The position numbers and the translations under genes were made by a program. Below the pieces are notes generated by a model that did no database searches, was not told where the DNA came from, and was given only the letters and a program-made list of their open reading frames with translations. From NCBI RefSeq assembly GCF_022559585.1, contig NZ_CP087114.1, positions 2,302,501-2,366,500 on the forward strand: a stretch of DNA of 64,000 bases. Direction: 5' to 3'. The DNA is from Bartonella machadoae (GTDB lineage: Bacteria; Pseudomonadota; Alphaproteobacteria; Rhizobiales; Rhizobiaceae). Positions 1-12,115 of this stretch are shown piece after piece. How positions within the stretch are numbered: the stretch's first letter is position 1; each line of letters starts with the position of its first letter.

Positions 1-777
1 TAATAAAACGCCCAGAGCCACAGAAGAAGCAACGACCCCCTTTGTTCCCATTCCAGCTTCAGTCAAACCCAAATGGAGCGCATAATCACAACGCCCTGCT
101 AAAGTACAATAGACCGCAATGAGATCTTGAACATCACTCACTTTAGCAGAAAGAATAATGTGATCACGCCCCAATCCCAGCTCTTCAGCGAAAGCAGCTG
201 AAAGTAAAGCCGACTGCACAACAGTTTCCCGCATCACTTCAGCCACAGATAAGGGATTTTCCTGCAGAGCATTTTCATCCATAAGCCGTGTCAACAACAC
301 ATTATCAAGGGATCCCCAATTCACACCAATGCGAACAGCTTTACGATACCGACAGGCAATCTCGATAATTTCGGCAAATTGCTGATCTTTTTTCGCACCA
401 AATCCTACATTTCCAGGATTAATGCGATATTTTGCCAGAGCCTCCGCACAAGCAGGATGTGCGGCTAAAAGCTTGTGTCCAATATAATGAAAATCCCCCA
501 CCAATGGTACAAAAAAACCTAACCGTTCTAATCTCTCCCGTATTTTTGGCACAGCAGCAGCAGCTTCATCACGATCAACGGTGATGCGAACCAATTGCGA
601 ACCCGCCTGCCAAAGAGCAGCGACTTGCGCAACAGTTGCATCAACATCGGCCGTATCGGTATTGGTCATGGACTGAACAACAATGGGGTTATTGCCACCA
701 ACCATCACATCGCCAACTGCAACAGCGACAGACCGACGACGTTCAAGAGGTTTAGACAAAGGATATACTGTGCTCAT
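1..777 (-). CDS. ispG: 4-hydroxy-3-methylbut-2-enyl-diphosphate synthase (IspG/GcpE), 3' end outside window
   Basis: This gene runs off the left edge, so only the N-terminal 259 codons are present. IspG is the 4Fe-4S enzyme of the non-mevalonate (MEP) isoprenoid pathway that turns MEcPP into HMBPP. The visible translation starts [16 protein letters not shown] and contains family blocks such as [35 protein letters not shown] and [10 protein letters not shown], which belong to the TIM-barrel part. The cysteines of the C-terminal cluster domain lie beyond the window. The ATG at 777 is preceded by a GAGGG ribosome binding site, which fixes the start. The frame is fully open and nothing looks degenerate. 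Confidence 0.95.
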   Translation of the reverse strand, partial: MSTVYPLSKPLERRRSVAVAVGDVMVGGNNPIVVQSMTNTDTADVDATVAQVAALWQAGSQLVRITVDRDEAAAAVPKIRERLERLGFFVPLVGDFHYIGHKLLAAHPACAEALAKYRINPGNVGFGAKKDQQFAEIIEIACRYRKAVRIGVNWGSLDNVLLTRLMDENALQENPLSVAEVMRETVVQSALLSAAFAEELGLGRDHIILSAKVSDVQDLIAVYCTLAGRCDYALHLGLTEAGMGTKGVVASSVALGVLL

Positions 778-1026
778 TAAGCCCTCAAATTAAAACTTAG
801 CATCTGTCGAACACCATGCATGGTAAGGCTCACCAAAGGACAATTTTTAAAAGAACACTCTAAAAAAATGCAGAGATTGCGTCATTAACCCCCAACTCTT
901 GACTTTCACCCCATGCCAACAAGCAACACCATCAATGCAACCTTTCAATTTTTAAGCCATTATAGCAAAACCCCCAATACAATAGCAATTTTCGTAGAAT
1001 AATGTAAGAGATGAAGGAGTTAACAA

Positions 1027-1326
1027 ATGTGTTTATTTTCAGCCCCTACAAAAAATGCTAAAATAAGAAAATATATTATACAATTAAAAAACAAATTCAT
1101 ATCCATCAGCCCTTGGCATGCACGTAACAGTGACTTTGAGAATATCTCCAATCTTCTTGAAAGATGGCAACAAAAAGGCTGTCATGTGCTTCAACACCTC
1201 CATGAGCACACTATACAATTGAAGAAAAAAACCAAAGAAAACCCTAAAACAACCATTGCATTGGCAACAGGAGTCGTTTTAACGAGCTTTTTTCTGATAC
1301 GTAAATTAACAACACGTCGACAGTAA
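1027..1326 (+). CDS. Small hypothetical protein with C-terminal membrane anchor
   Basis: A 99-residue protein that I do not recognise. The N-terminal two thirds are basic and polar (many Lys, His, Gln). Residues about 75-92 (TTIALATGVVLTSFFLI) form one transmembrane helix followed by a short basic tail, so it probably sits in the inner membrane with the N-terminus in the cytoplasm; this resembles small DUF883-like tail-anchored proteins in layout only. An AAGGAG ribosome binding site lies 7 bases before the ATG, and a clear hairpin terminator follows the stop, so it looks like a real monocistronic gene. It faces away from ispG. The function is unknown. Confidence 0.7.
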   Translation: MCLFSAPTKNAKIRKYIIQLKNKFISISPWHARNSDFENISNLLERWQQKGCHVLQHLHEHTIQLKKKTKENPKTTIALATGVVLTSFFLIRKLTTRRQ

Positions 1327-1334
1327 AACTTTTC

Positions 1335-1361
1335 AATGCCCATTTTGAATTGGGCATTTTC
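1335..1361 (+). terminator. Rho-independent terminator after the small membrane protein gene
   Basis: An 8-bp perfect stem, AATGCCCA (1335-1342) and TGGGCATT (1351-1358), with an 8-base loop and a short T run. It lies 9 bases after the stop of the preceding gene. Confidence 0.8.
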
Positions 1362-1523
1362 TACATCCCTGCAAGAACCACGTATAAAACATCAGAGTTA
1401 CTTTTATAAAAAGATAAGAATTTAAAGAGATCGATGATAACCAACCAAATAAAATCTTCTAGAGTAAATGCCCACTTGCTATAAGTAAAAGACGCAAAAA
1501 TCAAACTCACCAAACCCAAAATC

Positions 1524-2528
1524 TTACCCTCCAGGAGCACGTTGTGAAGTATCCACATAAGTAACCACAGACATTCCAGGGATGAGCTTTTCAGCCCCTT
1601 CCTGTCCAGGATCTAAAGCAATGCGCACCGAAATACGTTGCGCAATTTTAATAAAATTACCAATTGTCGTATCTGTTTTTAACAATGAAAATTCTGAACC
1701 TGTCGCAGGCGCAAAACGAACCACACGCCCAGTTAATTTTTTATTGTTCAATGCATCAACAGAAAAAATAACCGGTTGTCCCACACGCATCTGAGAAAGT
1801 TGGGTTTCCTTATAATTGGCAATCACCCAAATATCATCAGAAATAACGGACACCAACTGTGTACCAGGCAATACATATTGTCCTACCCGCGCCCCAACCA
1901 ATCCAATAGATCCTGTTTTAGGAGAGAGAATCTTTGTATGATTCAAATTAATCTTAGCTAATTCAACGCCCACCTTTGCGTCGGCAAGTTCTGACTCTAA
2001 ACTTTTTCGTTCAAGATCTAATTGTTTTTGTAATTGACGTTTTGTATCAAGAGCAGCCAACAATTGTGAAAGAGGACGAGAAACAGAATTTGTAGCCTCA
2101 CCAAAACCTAGCTTTCTGTTTTCAGCAAGAACATTGGTGAAAGCGCGCGACCGCGACAATTCTGCTTCTGCTGTATTAATCTCTCCTTGCAAAAATTTAT
2201 CCTGAAAAACGATACTTTCAAGTTTTGCATTTTTTGCATCAAGAACAGCCTGTGCTCGTGCGAGCTGTTGACGAAACAGAGCATCATCGAGTTCAAAGAG
2301 CAGCATTCCCTTTTCAACACGTTGATAATCTTGAACATAGATCCGTGCAATAACCCCAGAGATCTGTGAACTCACAAGAGTTACATTGCCCTTAATGGAT
2401 GCATTATCAGTTACTTGGATTGTACTCACAAAAGGAGGGAGTTTCCAAGCCCATAAAATCAACAAAACACCCATAACACCTGAGAAGAATGCAACAAGTG
2501 TTGCTCTTGACCGTAATGCTTTTATCAT
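1524..2528 (-). CDS. HlyD/EmrA-family membrane fusion protein of an efflux pump
   Basis: A 334-residue periplasmic adaptor that would link the inner-membrane MFS pump encoded just upstream to an outer-membrane channel. One N-terminal membrane helix (about residues 12-30) is followed by the split biotinyl-lipoyl domain (SSQISGVIARIYVQDYQRV near residue 55 and KILSPKTGSIGLVGARVGQY near residue 200), a coiled-coil hairpin between them, and a beta-barrel domain. This order is that of EmrA/HlyD proteins. The ATG at 2528 has a strong GGAGGGG site 8 bases upstream, and its ATGA overlaps the stop codon of the pump gene, so the two are translationally coupled. A GTG three codons earlier is also open but less likely. 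The substrate is unknown. Confidence 0.85.
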   Translation of the reverse strand: MIKALRSRATLVAFFSGVMGVLLILWAWKLPPFVSTIQVTDNASIKGNVTLVSSQISGVIARIYVQDYQRVEKGMLLFELDDALFRQQLARAQAVLDAKNAKLESIVFQDKFLQGEINTAEAELSRSRAFTNVLAENRKLGFGEATNSVSRPLSQLLAALDTKRQLQKQLDLERKSLESELADAKVGVELAKINLNHTKILSPKTGSIGLVGARVGQYVLPGTQLVSVISDDIWVIANYKETQLSQMRVGQPVIFSVDALNNKKLTGRVVRFAPATGSEFSLLKTDTTIGNFIKIAQRISVRIALDPGQEGAEKLIPGMSVVTYVDTSQRAPGG

Positions 2529-4186
2529 TTTTTGCACCCCTCCTCACCAATATTATCCTGCTTTATGAATGTATACAAAGAGCATGATTTAACAAATATT
2601 TTGATAAGAAAAACAGCAAATACAATGACGGCAACACAAAAATAAAGGCGAAAAACATCATCATAAGCAAAAATATTCGCTGTTAACTTAAACTTTTCAA
2701 TCAGCCTCGCTGCCCCTTGCCCATCTCCTAAGAAATTGGGAACAGAAACACCATAAGAAGGCGAAAATAAGGCATTTGTCTCAACGGAAAGAGCTGGATC
2801 TGTTATAACAATATTTTGTGTCAAGAATTCAAAATTTTTATGGGCGAAAAAAAATTGCAAACTACCAAAAAGAGCCGACCCCATCAATCCGCCAGTCACT
2901 TGTGTGAGCAAAAAAACAGTAATAAAGCTTAAAACGTAACGTGGTCCTTTCTCACCAGATATCACAAACCCCTTAAAAAGAGCAGCGGGCAAAAAAAGTG
3001 TATAACTAAAGCTAATCAATCCTTGGCTTAACATCATGTCCTGCGGGAGCGTGTATTGATTCACATGGCTATCTAAATAAGTCCCAAGCGCCAGACAGCC
3101 CAAAGAGATCAAATAGAAATAATCCTCACACCCTGCGCGCAAGAAGAAGACACAAATTACTCCCCCTAAAAGAGCACCCAATATCACGGCAAGATACATA
3201 GGCATCATTTCACGATTTGACAAACCAAAAAGGTTAAAAAATTCTGCTGCTAAAGTTGACCGTTCTAATAAGAAAACATGAAAGACCAATAAAATAAGGA
3301 CAGAGTGCACAATTTCTTTACTGAATAACCAGCGTAAATCAATCAACGGTTTTTCTCTATTCAGTTCAATAATAATTGCAATGACCAAAGAAGATACTGC
3401 AAGCACAAGTCCCCAACCAATCCAAGGGGCTTCATACCACCAATACAATTTTCCAACAGACATAACGACCGCATTGAGACCAAGACCAAAGGCAATCAAA
3501 CCGTAACTCAGCCAGTCTAACTTCTGAATGACTTTATTGCGCACCACGGGGGTGAGTGGAAGAGAAAAAATACAGCCCAAACTTATAAGCACCAATCCCA
3601 TTTCCAACGCCGAAAGACTAGAAAACCCACCATTTTCCAGCAAATCTGGTGAAATCAAGCGAGAGAGAGGGACAGCTAAAGCTGCATTCATATAATTCAA
3701 ACTAAGACCAATAGTATATTTTTTTGCTGGAGCAAAAGCCTCCATCATATAAAGAAGGGCAAGTGAAGCCAAAGGAGCCGCAGCAATACCAGCGAAAAAA
3801 CGAATAATCAGTGCCGAACGCAAATCGGTTACAAACAGTTGCAAAACACAAACCAAAACGAAACCAAGAATTGATAATTCGGCAAAAGCCCGCAATCCGA
3901 ACTGGTAGCGAATTTTGATCAACATGATAGCAACGCTAACATTTGGTGCCATATAAGCAGCAACCAACCATGTCGTTTCCGCTAGAGTTGCATGGAAATC
4001 GCCAGTGAGATGGACAATATTAGACTGAACAATATTTGCCCCTAAACCATAAGCCCATTGCAAAACAAAAGAAGCAAAAATATAGACAAAACATTTTGGC
4101 AAGGGTCCCGCGAACACACGACCTGGATGTGGAAAAGGCTTTCCTCCCCTTTTAGCGGAAACAACCGTACTTTTTTTTCCGCCCAT
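2525..4186 (-). CDS. MFS multidrug efflux transporter, DHA2/EmrB family
   Basis: A 553-residue polytopic inner-membrane protein with around 14 hydrophobic segments, the size and topology of the proton-driven DHA2 (14-TM) drug exporters such as EmrB. The N-terminal 30 residues are basic and cytoplasmic (MGGKKSTVVSAKRGGKPF). The first membrane segment contains WAYGLGANIVQSNI, followed by the typical loop TTWLVAAYMAPN seen in this family before helix 2. It is the promoter-proximal gene of a two-gene operon with its adaptor, overlapping by 4 bases. It starts 23 bases after the end of atpC, and may partly be read through from the atp operon because no terminator is visible between them. The substrate cannot be read from sequence. 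Confidence 0.85.
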   Translation of the reverse strand: MGGKKSTVVSAKRGGKPFPHPGRVFAGPLPKCFVYIFASFVLQWAYGLGANIVQSNIVHLTGDFHATLAETTWLVAAYMAPNVSVAIMLIKIRYQFGLRAFAELSILGFVLVCVLQLFVTDLRSALIIRFFAGIAAAPLASLALLYMMEAFAPAKKYTIGLSLNYMNAALAVPLSRLISPDLLENGGFSSLSALEMGLVLISLGCIFSLPLTPVVRNKVIQKLDWLSYGLIAFGLGLNAVVMSVGKLYWWYEAPWIGWGLVLAVSSLVIAIIIELNREKPLIDLRWLFSKEIVHSVLILLVFHVFLLERSTLAAEFFNLFGLSNREMMPMYLAVILGALLGGVICVFFLRAGCEDYFYLISLGCLALGTYLDSHVNQYTLPQDMMLSQGLISFSYTLFLPAALFKGFVISGEKGPRYVLSFITVFLLTQVTGGLMGSALFGSLQFFFAHKNFEFLTQNIVITDPALSVETNALFSPSYGVSVPNFLGDGQGAARLIEKFKLTANIFAYDDVFRLYFCVAVIVFAVFLIKIFVKSCSLYTFIKQDNIGEEGCKK

Positions 4187-4209
4187 GTCGCTTTTTCCCG
4201 TATAACCCT

Positions 4210-4623
4210 TTACGCTTCTCTCATCCTAGCACCATCTGCCAATTGATGAAAAAACTCTTCTATCTCACCGTTTACCATATCACCTTCGCCCCCTCCCCAA
4301 GTTGCTCGCGCTTGCAAAATCTTCTGTTCCAAGGCTTCAAAAGAAAGATGTTCAACAGGCACAACATGCTCAACCAAAAGAGAACAACCTGAAAAGGTAA
4401 TATTCGCAACGCCTCCACAAACAGCGAACAATTTTTCCTCTGAAGAGGTACGAACACGAACACTACCCAACACAATGCTTGCTAGCAGAGGCGTATGATG
4501 CGCCATAACGGTCAAAGCACCAGACGCTGAAGGAAGAACAACCGACACCACCTGCTCTGAAAAGACAATTTTCTCAGGCGATATAAGTTCAAACAAAAAA
4601 TGCTCTTCTTTATTCTGTTCCAC
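4210..4623 (-). CDS. atpC: ATP synthase F1 subunit epsilon
   Basis: Epsilon is the small central-stalk subunit of F1 that couples gamma rotation to the c-ring and can inhibit ATP hydrolysis. The protein has the N-terminal beta-sandwich signature (FELISPEKIVFSEQV, then GALTVMAHHTPLLASI) and a short C-terminal helical part rich in Ala, Glu and Arg. About 137 residues, normal for the family. The start is a choice between two in-frame GTG codons: the one at 4623 has GGAG six bases upstream and gives VEQNKEEHFLFEL, close to the usual start; the one at 4635 lacks a good site. It is the last gene of the atp operon. Confidence 0.93.
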   Translation of the reverse strand: MEQNKEEHFLFELISPEKIVFSEQVVSVVLPSASGALTVMAHHTPLLASIVLGSVRVRTSSEEKLFAVCGGVANITFSGCSLLVEHVVPVEHLSFEALEQKILQARATWGGGEGDMVNGEIEEFFHQLADGARMREA

Positions 4624-4689
4624 AAAAATCTCCACGAAGCTCGAGACAAAGAATTTTTATTCCCTTCACAACAAGCATCTATTATGCTC

Positions 4690-6312
<1,623 letters not shown>

Positions 6313-6325
6313 TTACCTTTTCTAT

Positions 6326-7237
6326 TTAAAGCGCTTCAGCGCCTGCAATAATTTCGATCAATTCTGTCGTAATTTGTGCCTGACGCTGACGATTATAAGC
6401 CACCGTCAATTTATTAATCATCTCACCTGCATTGCGTGATGCATTGTCCATAGCCGTCATCTTCGCACCCATTTCACCCGCAACATTTTCAAGCAAAGCC
6501 CGAAAGATTTGCACGGAAATATTGCGCGGTACCAGCGCCTCTAAGAGAGAAGCCGCATCGGGCTCATAATCATAAACCATCGCCCGTAGATTTTGGCTTT
6601 CCTCTTTTTTCTCAACACTTCCTCGTGTCCCCATAGTCTCTTCCGCACAAGCCATTGGGATCAGACGAAAAGCCGTTGGTCGCTGATTAATCACTGAAAC
6701 AAATTCAGAATAAAACAGCGTACAGACATCAAAAGCTTCCTCATTGAACAAATCAATAATCCGCTGGCTAATCACCGCTGCTTCAGCAAAACCAATCCGT
6801 TTGACAAAATGCAAATCGATATGATCAATCATCAAGGCTTTATAGTCACGCGCTAAGATATCGGCACCCTTTTTACCGACGGTCAAAATTTTAACGATTT
6901 TACCAGCAGCAAGCAGTGCTTTAATCTGTTCACGGGCACGCCGCGCGATTTGCACATTAAAAGCACCACACAATCCCCGTTCAGCGGTACACACCACCAA
7001 AAGATGTACATCATCCCGACCAGTCCCGCGCATAAGGGGGGGCGCATCAACCGCATCGACATCAGCAGCAACATTTGCCAAAATAGCAGCCATTCGCTGC
7101 GCATAAGGGCGTGCACAATGCGCTGCCTCTTGTGCACGGTGCAACCTTGCTGCCGCAACCATTTGCATGGCTTTGGTAATCTTCTGGGTTGCCTTAACCG
7201 AGGCGATACGGTCTCTAAGATCCTTCAACGACGCCAT
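6326..7237 (-). CDS. atpG: ATP synthase F1 subunit gamma
   Basis: The rotor shaft of F1. The N-terminal helix [20 protein letters not shown] and the C-terminal helix with [18 protein letters not shown] are the two signature ends that form the central coiled coil inside the alpha3beta3 ring, and the middle has the Rossmann-like segment with [11 protein letters not shown]. It is 303 residues long, in the normal range for alphaproteobacteria. The start ATG is the only sensible one and lies 20 bases after the end of atpA, consistent with a tightly packed operon. Confidence 0.96.
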   Translation of the reverse strand: MASLKDLRDRIASVKATQKITKAMQMVAAARLHRAQEAAHCARPYAQRMAAILANVAADVDAVDAPPLMRGTGRDDVHLLVVCTAERGLCGAFNVQIARRAREQIKALLAAGKIVKILTVGKKGADILARDYKALMIDHIDLHFVKRIGFAEAAVISQRIIDLFNEEAFDVCTLFYSEFVSVINQRPTAFRLIPMACAEETMGTRGSVEKKEESQNLRAMVYDYEPDAASLLEALVPRNISVQIFRALLENVAGEMGAKMTAMDNASRNAGEMINKLTVAYNRQRQAQITTELIEIIAGAEAL

Positions 7238-7257
7238 TCGAGCATTCCATCAATTCA

Positions 7258-8793
7258 TCACGAAAAATTTTTCGCATAAGACTTAAGAACAGCGAGTAAC
7301 TTATCCTTAAGTTCATCGGTTAATTGTTTTTGGTCAGCAATTTCCTGCAAGAGATCTTGGTGATCACCCCGCAGAAGGGTTAAAAGCCCCTGTTCAAACC
7401 GCGCGACATCACTAACAGCCAAAGGATCAAGATAACCATTTACCCCAGCAAAAATGACAGCAACCTGCTCTTCTGTTTTCAGAGGAGAAAACTGCGGCTG
7501 TTTCAACAATTCTGTCAAACGCGCTCCACGGTTTAAAAGACGCTGCGTTGAAGCATCCAAATCGGAACCGAATTGCGCAAAGGCCGCCATTTCACGATAT
7601 TGCGCCAATTCACCTTTGATGGAACCAGCAACCTGCTTCATCGCCTTAATTTGCGCAGCAGAACCAACACGTGAGACAGAAAGACCAACATTTACAGCCG
7701 GACGAATTCCCTGATAGAACAAATTGGTCTCCAAGAAAATTTGTCCATCGGTAATGGAAATAACATTGGTAGGAATATAAGCAGAAACGTCATTTGCCTG
7801 CGTTTCAATAACGGGCAAAGCGGTCAAAGACCCGGAACCATTTTCCGCATTGAGCTTTGCCGCCCGTTCCAAAAGGCGGGAATGAAGATAGAACACATCA
7901 CCAGGATAAGCTTCACGACCGGGTGGACGACGCAGCAAAAGAGACATCTGTCGATAAGCCACCGCCTGTTTGGAAAGATCATCATAACCGATTAAAGCAT
8001 GTTGACCATTGTCACGGAAATATTCACCCATTGCACAACCAGCAAGAGGAGCGAGAAATTGCAGCGGAGCAGAATCAGAAGCAGTCGCCGCAACAATAAT
8101 GGAATATTCAAGGGCTCCCCGCTCTTCTAAAACCTTAACAAACTGTGCCACAGTTGAACGTTTTTGTCCAATAGCAACATAAATACAATAGATTTTATCT
8201 TTGTCGTGCCCTGCACCTTTTTCATGGAACGGTTTCTGATTTAAAAATGCATCAAGCAAAATCGCCGTTTTTCCTGTTTGACGATCACCAATCACCAATT
8301 CACGCTGTCCCCGTCCAATGGGAATGAGGGCATCAATAGCTTTCAATCCGGTTGACATTGGTTCATGTACGGACTGACGGGGAATAATTCCTGGCGCCTT
8401 GACATCAACACGACGACGTTCCGTTTCTTTAATGGGTCCCTTACCATCTATAGGGTTTCCCAATGCATCAACGACACGCCCAAGCAGAGCCGGACCAACA
8501 GGAACATCGACAATAGTGCCTAACCGCTTAACGGTATCACCTTCACGAATATCGCGATCTGACCCGAAAATCACTACCCCGACATTATCGACTTCCAAAT
8601 TCAGTGCCATTCCGCGCACACCATTGGGAAAGGATACCATCTCCCCTGCTTGGACATTATCCAAACCGTAAACGCGGGCGATACCATCCCCTACAGAGAG
8701 AACCCAACCAATCTCTGAAACTTCAGCCTTTTGGTCAAAGTTTCTGATCTGCTCTTTGAGAATTTTTGAAATTTCAGATGGTCTAATATCCAT
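7258..8793 (-). CDS. atpA: ATP synthase F1 subunit alpha
   Basis: The regulatory nucleotide-binding subunit of F1. The Walker A motif GDRQTGKT is at residues 169-176, preceded by [17 protein letters not shown], and the family signature [14 protein letters not shown] is near residue 365. The 511-residue length is standard. The ATG at 8793 shares one base with the atpH stop codon (TGATG), indicating coupled translation. The gene order atpH-atpA-atpG-atpD-atpC without the Fo genes is the usual alphaproteobacterial arrangement, where a, c and b subunits are elsewhere. Confidence 0.97.
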   Translation of the reverse strand: MDIRPSEISKILKEQIRNFDQKAEVSEIGWVLSVGDGIARVYGLDNVQAGEMVSFPNGVRGMALNLEVDNVGVVIFGSDRDIREGDTVKRLGTIVDVPVGPALLGRVVDALGNPIDGKGPIKETERRRVDVKAPGIIPRQSVHEPMSTGLKAIDALIPIGRGQRELVIGDRQTGKTAILLDAFLNQKPFHEKGAGHDKDKIYCIYVAIGQKRSTVAQFVKVLEERGALEYSIIVAATASDSAPLQFLAPLAGCAMGEYFRDNGQHALIGYDDLSKQAVAYRQMSLLLRRPPGREAYPGDVFYLHSRLLERAAKLNAENGSGSLTALPVIETQANDVSAYIPTNVISITDGQIFLETNLFYQGIRPAVNVGLSVSRVGSAAQIKAMKQVAGSIKGELAQYREMAAFAQFGSDLDASTQRLLNRGARLTELLKQPQFSPLKTEEQVAVIFAGVNGYLDPLAVSDVARFEQGLLTLLRGDHQDLLQEIADQKQLTDELKDKLLAVLKSYAKNFS

Positions 8794-9377
8794 CAGCTGA
8801 CCTCTTTTTTCAATGCAAGCTTAAGCGAAGATAATTTTGTTGCAAGAGACGTATCAATCTGAGACGACCCCACACGAATGATCAATCCACCAAGGATTGC
8901 TGGATCCACAACAGTGTGGTGCAAAACCTTTCCCCCAACGACACCTTCCAAAGCCACCCGCAACTCTTGTTCCTGTTGAGAACTCAACGGACAAGCAGAA
9001 ACAATCTGCGCCGAAAATTCCTTACGAAAGAGTGCAACACGACGTTGAAAAGCATGTAAAATACCAGACAAGGCAGCAAGCCGACGGTTCATTGCGATAA
9101 CGCGTAAAAAATCACCAAAAATCTGACCAGCGCGCTCATCATCAAACTTGAGAGACCGCACGACAGCACCCATCGCTTTCACTTGCTCTTTTGCTGAAAA
9201 AAATGGGCTTTGCACAAAATGCTTTAAGTCCTCATTTTCATCTAAAACGAGTAAAAAAGATGCCACTGCCTTTTCAACCTTTTCAACAACCCCTGCTTCT
9301 TGAACAAAATCAAAAAGCGCTTGCGCATAGCGTTGATCTACCAACGGCAGCGGTATAAGAGAAAATGAATCCGACAC
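8793..9377 (-). CDS. atpH: ATP synthase F1 subunit delta
   Basis: Delta links F1 to the peripheral stalk. The conserved N-terminal part [18 protein letters not shown] and the C-terminal signature [20 protein letters not shown] are both present. I chose the GTG at 9377 ([12 protein letters not shown], 194 residues) because it has an AGAGG site 9 bases upstream and gives the usual family length; an ATG at 9440 would add 21 residues that are not part of the family and lacks a good site. This is the first gene of the atp operon, so its promoter should lie in the AT-rich 500 bases upstream. Confidence 0.93.
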   Translation of the reverse strand: MSDSFSLIPLPLVDQRYAQALFDFVQEAGVVEKVEKAVASFLLVLDENEDLKHFVQSPFFSAKEQVKAMGAVVRSLKFDDERAGQIFGDFLRVIAMNRRLAALSGILHAFQRRVALFRKEFSAQIVSACPLSSQQEQELRVALEGVVGGKVLHHTVVDPAILGGLIIRVGSSQIDTSLATKLSSLKLALKKEVS

Positions 9378-9817
9378 GAAATACCGCCTCTTTCCCTTGA
9401 GCGACTCTCTGATAACTATCAGATGAAATAAATCAGACACTCCAAATTTTAAGAATCTTCTCCTTAAAACCTAGAACAAAAAACTTTTGGGTTTCTAGCA
9501 TAGACATAACCGACTCGCAACACTTCAAATCGATGCTTTTTGAAAATTTTCAATAAAATATTCAAAATATTTTTTAAAAACAATTTTTCAGAATATGCAG
9601 GTAAGAACCATCGTTTTTCTTAACATCTCTCTTTGGCATCTTCTGAGAGATTTTTCAAGTCTCTTTCCGTGTTCCACACACATTCTAACAGCAAAGATAA
9701 AAATCTTTCTTTCTATGAGACACTCTTTCACCAAAAAAGCTATCGCTTCTTAAAAAAGGTACCCTGTCAAACTGATATGCAAACAATAAACACTCTCTAT
9801 TCCCTGCAAAAAACAGG
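9378..9817. other. Intergenic region with the probable atp operon promoter
   Basis: About 440 AT-rich bases between the start of atpH and the priA terminator. It contains A/T runs around 9540-9595 but I cannot assign a -35/-10 pair with confidence. An 88-codon open frame on the plus strand (from 9633) has no ribosome binding site or recognisable motif and runs into the priA 3' end, so I treat it as chance. Confidence 0.4.
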
Positions 9818-9853
9818 AAAGGGCTCTTGTTATTCTGTTTCTTCAACAGCCCT
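9818..9853 (-). terminator. Rho-independent terminator of priA
   Basis: AAGGGCT (9818-9824) pairs with AGCCCTT (9847-9853); inner TTG/CAA extends the stem past a single mismatch. Read on the minus strand it is followed within a few bases by CCTGTTTTTT. It lies about 40 bases beyond the priA stop codon. Confidence 0.65.
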
Positions 9854-9895
9854 TCCCAATAAATTGCCCCATGACCTTATCATACTCCCGTATTT

Positions 9896-12115
9896 CTAGA
9901 GAAAACTTTGCGGATCAATATCAATTTGCACCCGAACAGAAGAAGGCATTTTGGGTGCATTTGCAAGCATTGCACGAATAAAACCTTGTATATCAAAGGA
10001 ACGGTGCCCCTGTAATAAAAGCCGAAAACGATAACGCCCACGAATCAGAGCCAATGGCGCTTCTGCTGGTCCCATGACCGAGAGATTTTTCTCCCGTGGT
10101 GCCACTTGGCGCAATATGCGTGCATAATGCTCTGCTGCTTGACGTTGTTGTGAAGACACAATCAAAGAAGCCAGCCGCCCATAAGGTGGAAGATGATAAT
10201 GCTGCCGTACAGCAATCTCATGCCGATAAAAATCCTCACATTGTTGGCAAAGCAAAGCCTTTATGACGGGATGATCCGGTTGATAGGTTTGCAACAATCC
10301 CAAACTTTCTATCCCCATACGCCCTGCTCTTCCTGTCACCTGAGACAAAAGTTGAAAGGTACGCTCTGCTGCACGCAAATCACCATTGGCAAGACCAAGA
10401 TCAGCATCAATCACCCCAACCAGTGATAACCCAGGAAAATGGTGTCCCTTAGCAACCAGTTGCGTGCCAATAATAACATCCACATCACCCTTGGCAATTG
10501 TTTCCAATTCGCGTCGCAACTGACCAACCCCACCTTTAAGATCCGTTGAAAGAATCAACAACCGCGCTTGTGGAAAAAGCTCTCGTGTCTCCTCAGCAAT
10601 TCTCTCCACCCCCGGACCGCAAGCAACCAAATGATCTAAAGTCCCACATTCAGGACACGCTTCTGGAATCGGTTGATGATATCCACAATGATGACACTTA
10701 AGTTGCCCTTGTAAACGATGCTCCACCAACCAACTTGAACAATCGCTACAATGAAACCGATGCCCACAAATCCGGCACAAAGTTAAAGGTGCATAACCAC
10801 GCCGATTGAGAAAAAGCAGTGCCTGCTCCCCCTTCTCAAGAGTTTGTGTCAAAGCCTCTTCAAGAAGAGAAGAAATAAAACGCCCCTTTTGCACCCCCCC
10901 TTTGCGCATATCCACCACCCGCAACTTTGGAAGTGCCGCCGCTTTAAAGCGTGAAGGCAAATGCACCTTTTGATAACGTCCTGACAAAACATTTGCCTGA
11001 CTTTCAATCGACGGTGTTGCTGAAGATAAAATAACAAGAAAATGCTCGAAAGAGCCCCGTGCCACCGCCATATCACGTGCATGATAAAAAATGCGCTCTT
11101 CTTGTTTATAAGCACCATCATGTTCTTCATCAACAACAATCAAACCAAGCTCTGAAAAGGGAAGAAAAAGTGCCGAGCGTGCTCCCGCCACAACCCGCAC
11201 CCGCCCTTCTGCCACTTGCCGCCACACACGTTCGCGGCGCCGTGGTGCCAAATCGGAATGCCACTCAGCAGCAGCAGCGCCAAAACGCGCATAAAAACGA
11301 TCTAAGAATTGTTGTGTTAGAGCAATTTCCGGCAAGAGAATCAAAACCTGCTTACCGCCCATAAGCGCCTGTGCAACGGCTTCAAAATAGACTTCTGTCT
11401 TTCCTGACCCTGTCACCCCATCAAGCAAAAAAACTTGAAATTGAGAAGACAAAACAGCTTCTCGCAAAAGCCGTGCTGCCTCCTTTTGTTCTCCCTCCAA
11501 CTGAGGGGGGCAAAAATCAGCATCAGGCATCCCGACAAGAGCAGGAGGCGGCATCACAACCTCCTCAAAAATTCCCAGCGCCTTTAACCCCTCAACAACA
11601 GAAACAGAAGTTCCCGCCGCATGCGCAAGACCAGAACGTGTCCAAATTCCACCATCGCACACCAACTGCAAAACCCGCAATCGCGCTGGTGTAAGACGCT
11701 CCACATCTCCTCCACAATACCGCAAACCCAGCATTTGTGCTTCAGGTTCTAAAGCCGCCGGCACACACAAAACCAATCGTGCAACCAGTCCAATAGGAGT
11801 CATCGTATAACGGCTTACAAAACGCAAAAATGTGATCATCTCCGCCTTTAATGGTGGGCAATCAAAAACACGAAGAAGAGAACGGAGTTTTCTCCCCGCC
11901 ACAGAAGCACCTTGCCCATTTTTGACCGTCTGCTCTCCAACCTCCACCACAATACCACAAACTTGGCGCCCCATCACCGGAACACGCACAAAACAGCCAA
12001 TTTCAACCTCCATAGAAGGCGGAACCTCATAACTATAAGCCTGATCAACAGGCAGAGGCACCAACACCGAAACAATCTTCCTCTCCCGCACATCTTCTGT
12101 CACATCTGCCTTCAT
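9896..12115 (-). CDS. priA: Primosomal replication restart helicase PriA
   Basis: A superfamily 2 3'-5' DNA helicase that recognises stalled forks and reloads the replisome. The N-terminal 3'-DNA-binding domain starts SVLVPLPVDQAYSYEVP; Walker A is GVTGSGKTEVYFE (about residue 240); the DEAH-type Walker B reads VVDEEHDGAYKQEE; and the zinc-binding insert shows eight cysteines in CRICGHRFHCSDCSSWL and CHHCGYHQPIPEACPECG. About 739 residues from the ATG at 12115, a normal length. An in-frame TTG lies four codons earlier. Immediately upstream is a tandem copy of the first 80 codons, so the native promoter region has been displaced or duplicated. Confidence 0.96.
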   Translation of the reverse strand: MKADVTEDVRERKIVSVLVPLPVDQAYSYEVPPSMEVEIGCFVRVPVMGRQVCGIVVEVGEQTVKNGQGASVAGRKLRSLLRVFDCPPLKAEMITFLRFVSRYTMTPIGLVARLVLCVPAALEPEAQMLGLRYCGGDVERLTPARLRVLQLVCDGGIWTRSGLAHAAGTSVSVVEGLKALGIFEEVVMPPPALVGMPDADFCPPQLEGEQKEAARLLREAVLSSQFQVFLLDGVTGSGKTEVYFEAVAQALMGGKQVLILLPEIALTQQFLDRFYARFGAAAAEWHSDLAPRRRERVWRQVAEGRVRVVAGARSALFLPFSELGLIVVDEEHDGAYKQEERIFYHARDMAVARGSFEHFLVILSSATPSIESQANVLSGRYQKVHLPSRFKAAALPKLRVVDMRKGGVQKGRFISSLLEEALTQTLEKGEQALLFLNRRGYAPLTLCRICGHRFHCSDCSSWLVEHRLQGQLKCHHCGYHQPIPEACPECGTLDHLVACGPGVERIAEETRELFPQARLLILSTDLKGGVGQLRRELETIAKGDVDVIIGTQLVAKGHHFPGLSLVGVIDADLGLANGDLRAAERTFQLLSQVTGRAGRMGIESLGLLQTYQPDHPVIKALLCQQCEDFYRHEIAVRQHYHLPPYGRLASLIVSSQQRQAAEHYARILRQVAPREKNLSVMGPAEAPLALIRGRYRFRLLLQGHRSFDIQGFIRAMLANAPKMPSSVRVQIDIDPQSFL

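Noticed and set aside
9633..9899. 88-codon plus-strand frame upstream of the priA end
   Set aside because: No ribosome binding site or known motif; it contains the priA terminator hairpin and overlaps the priA 3' end.
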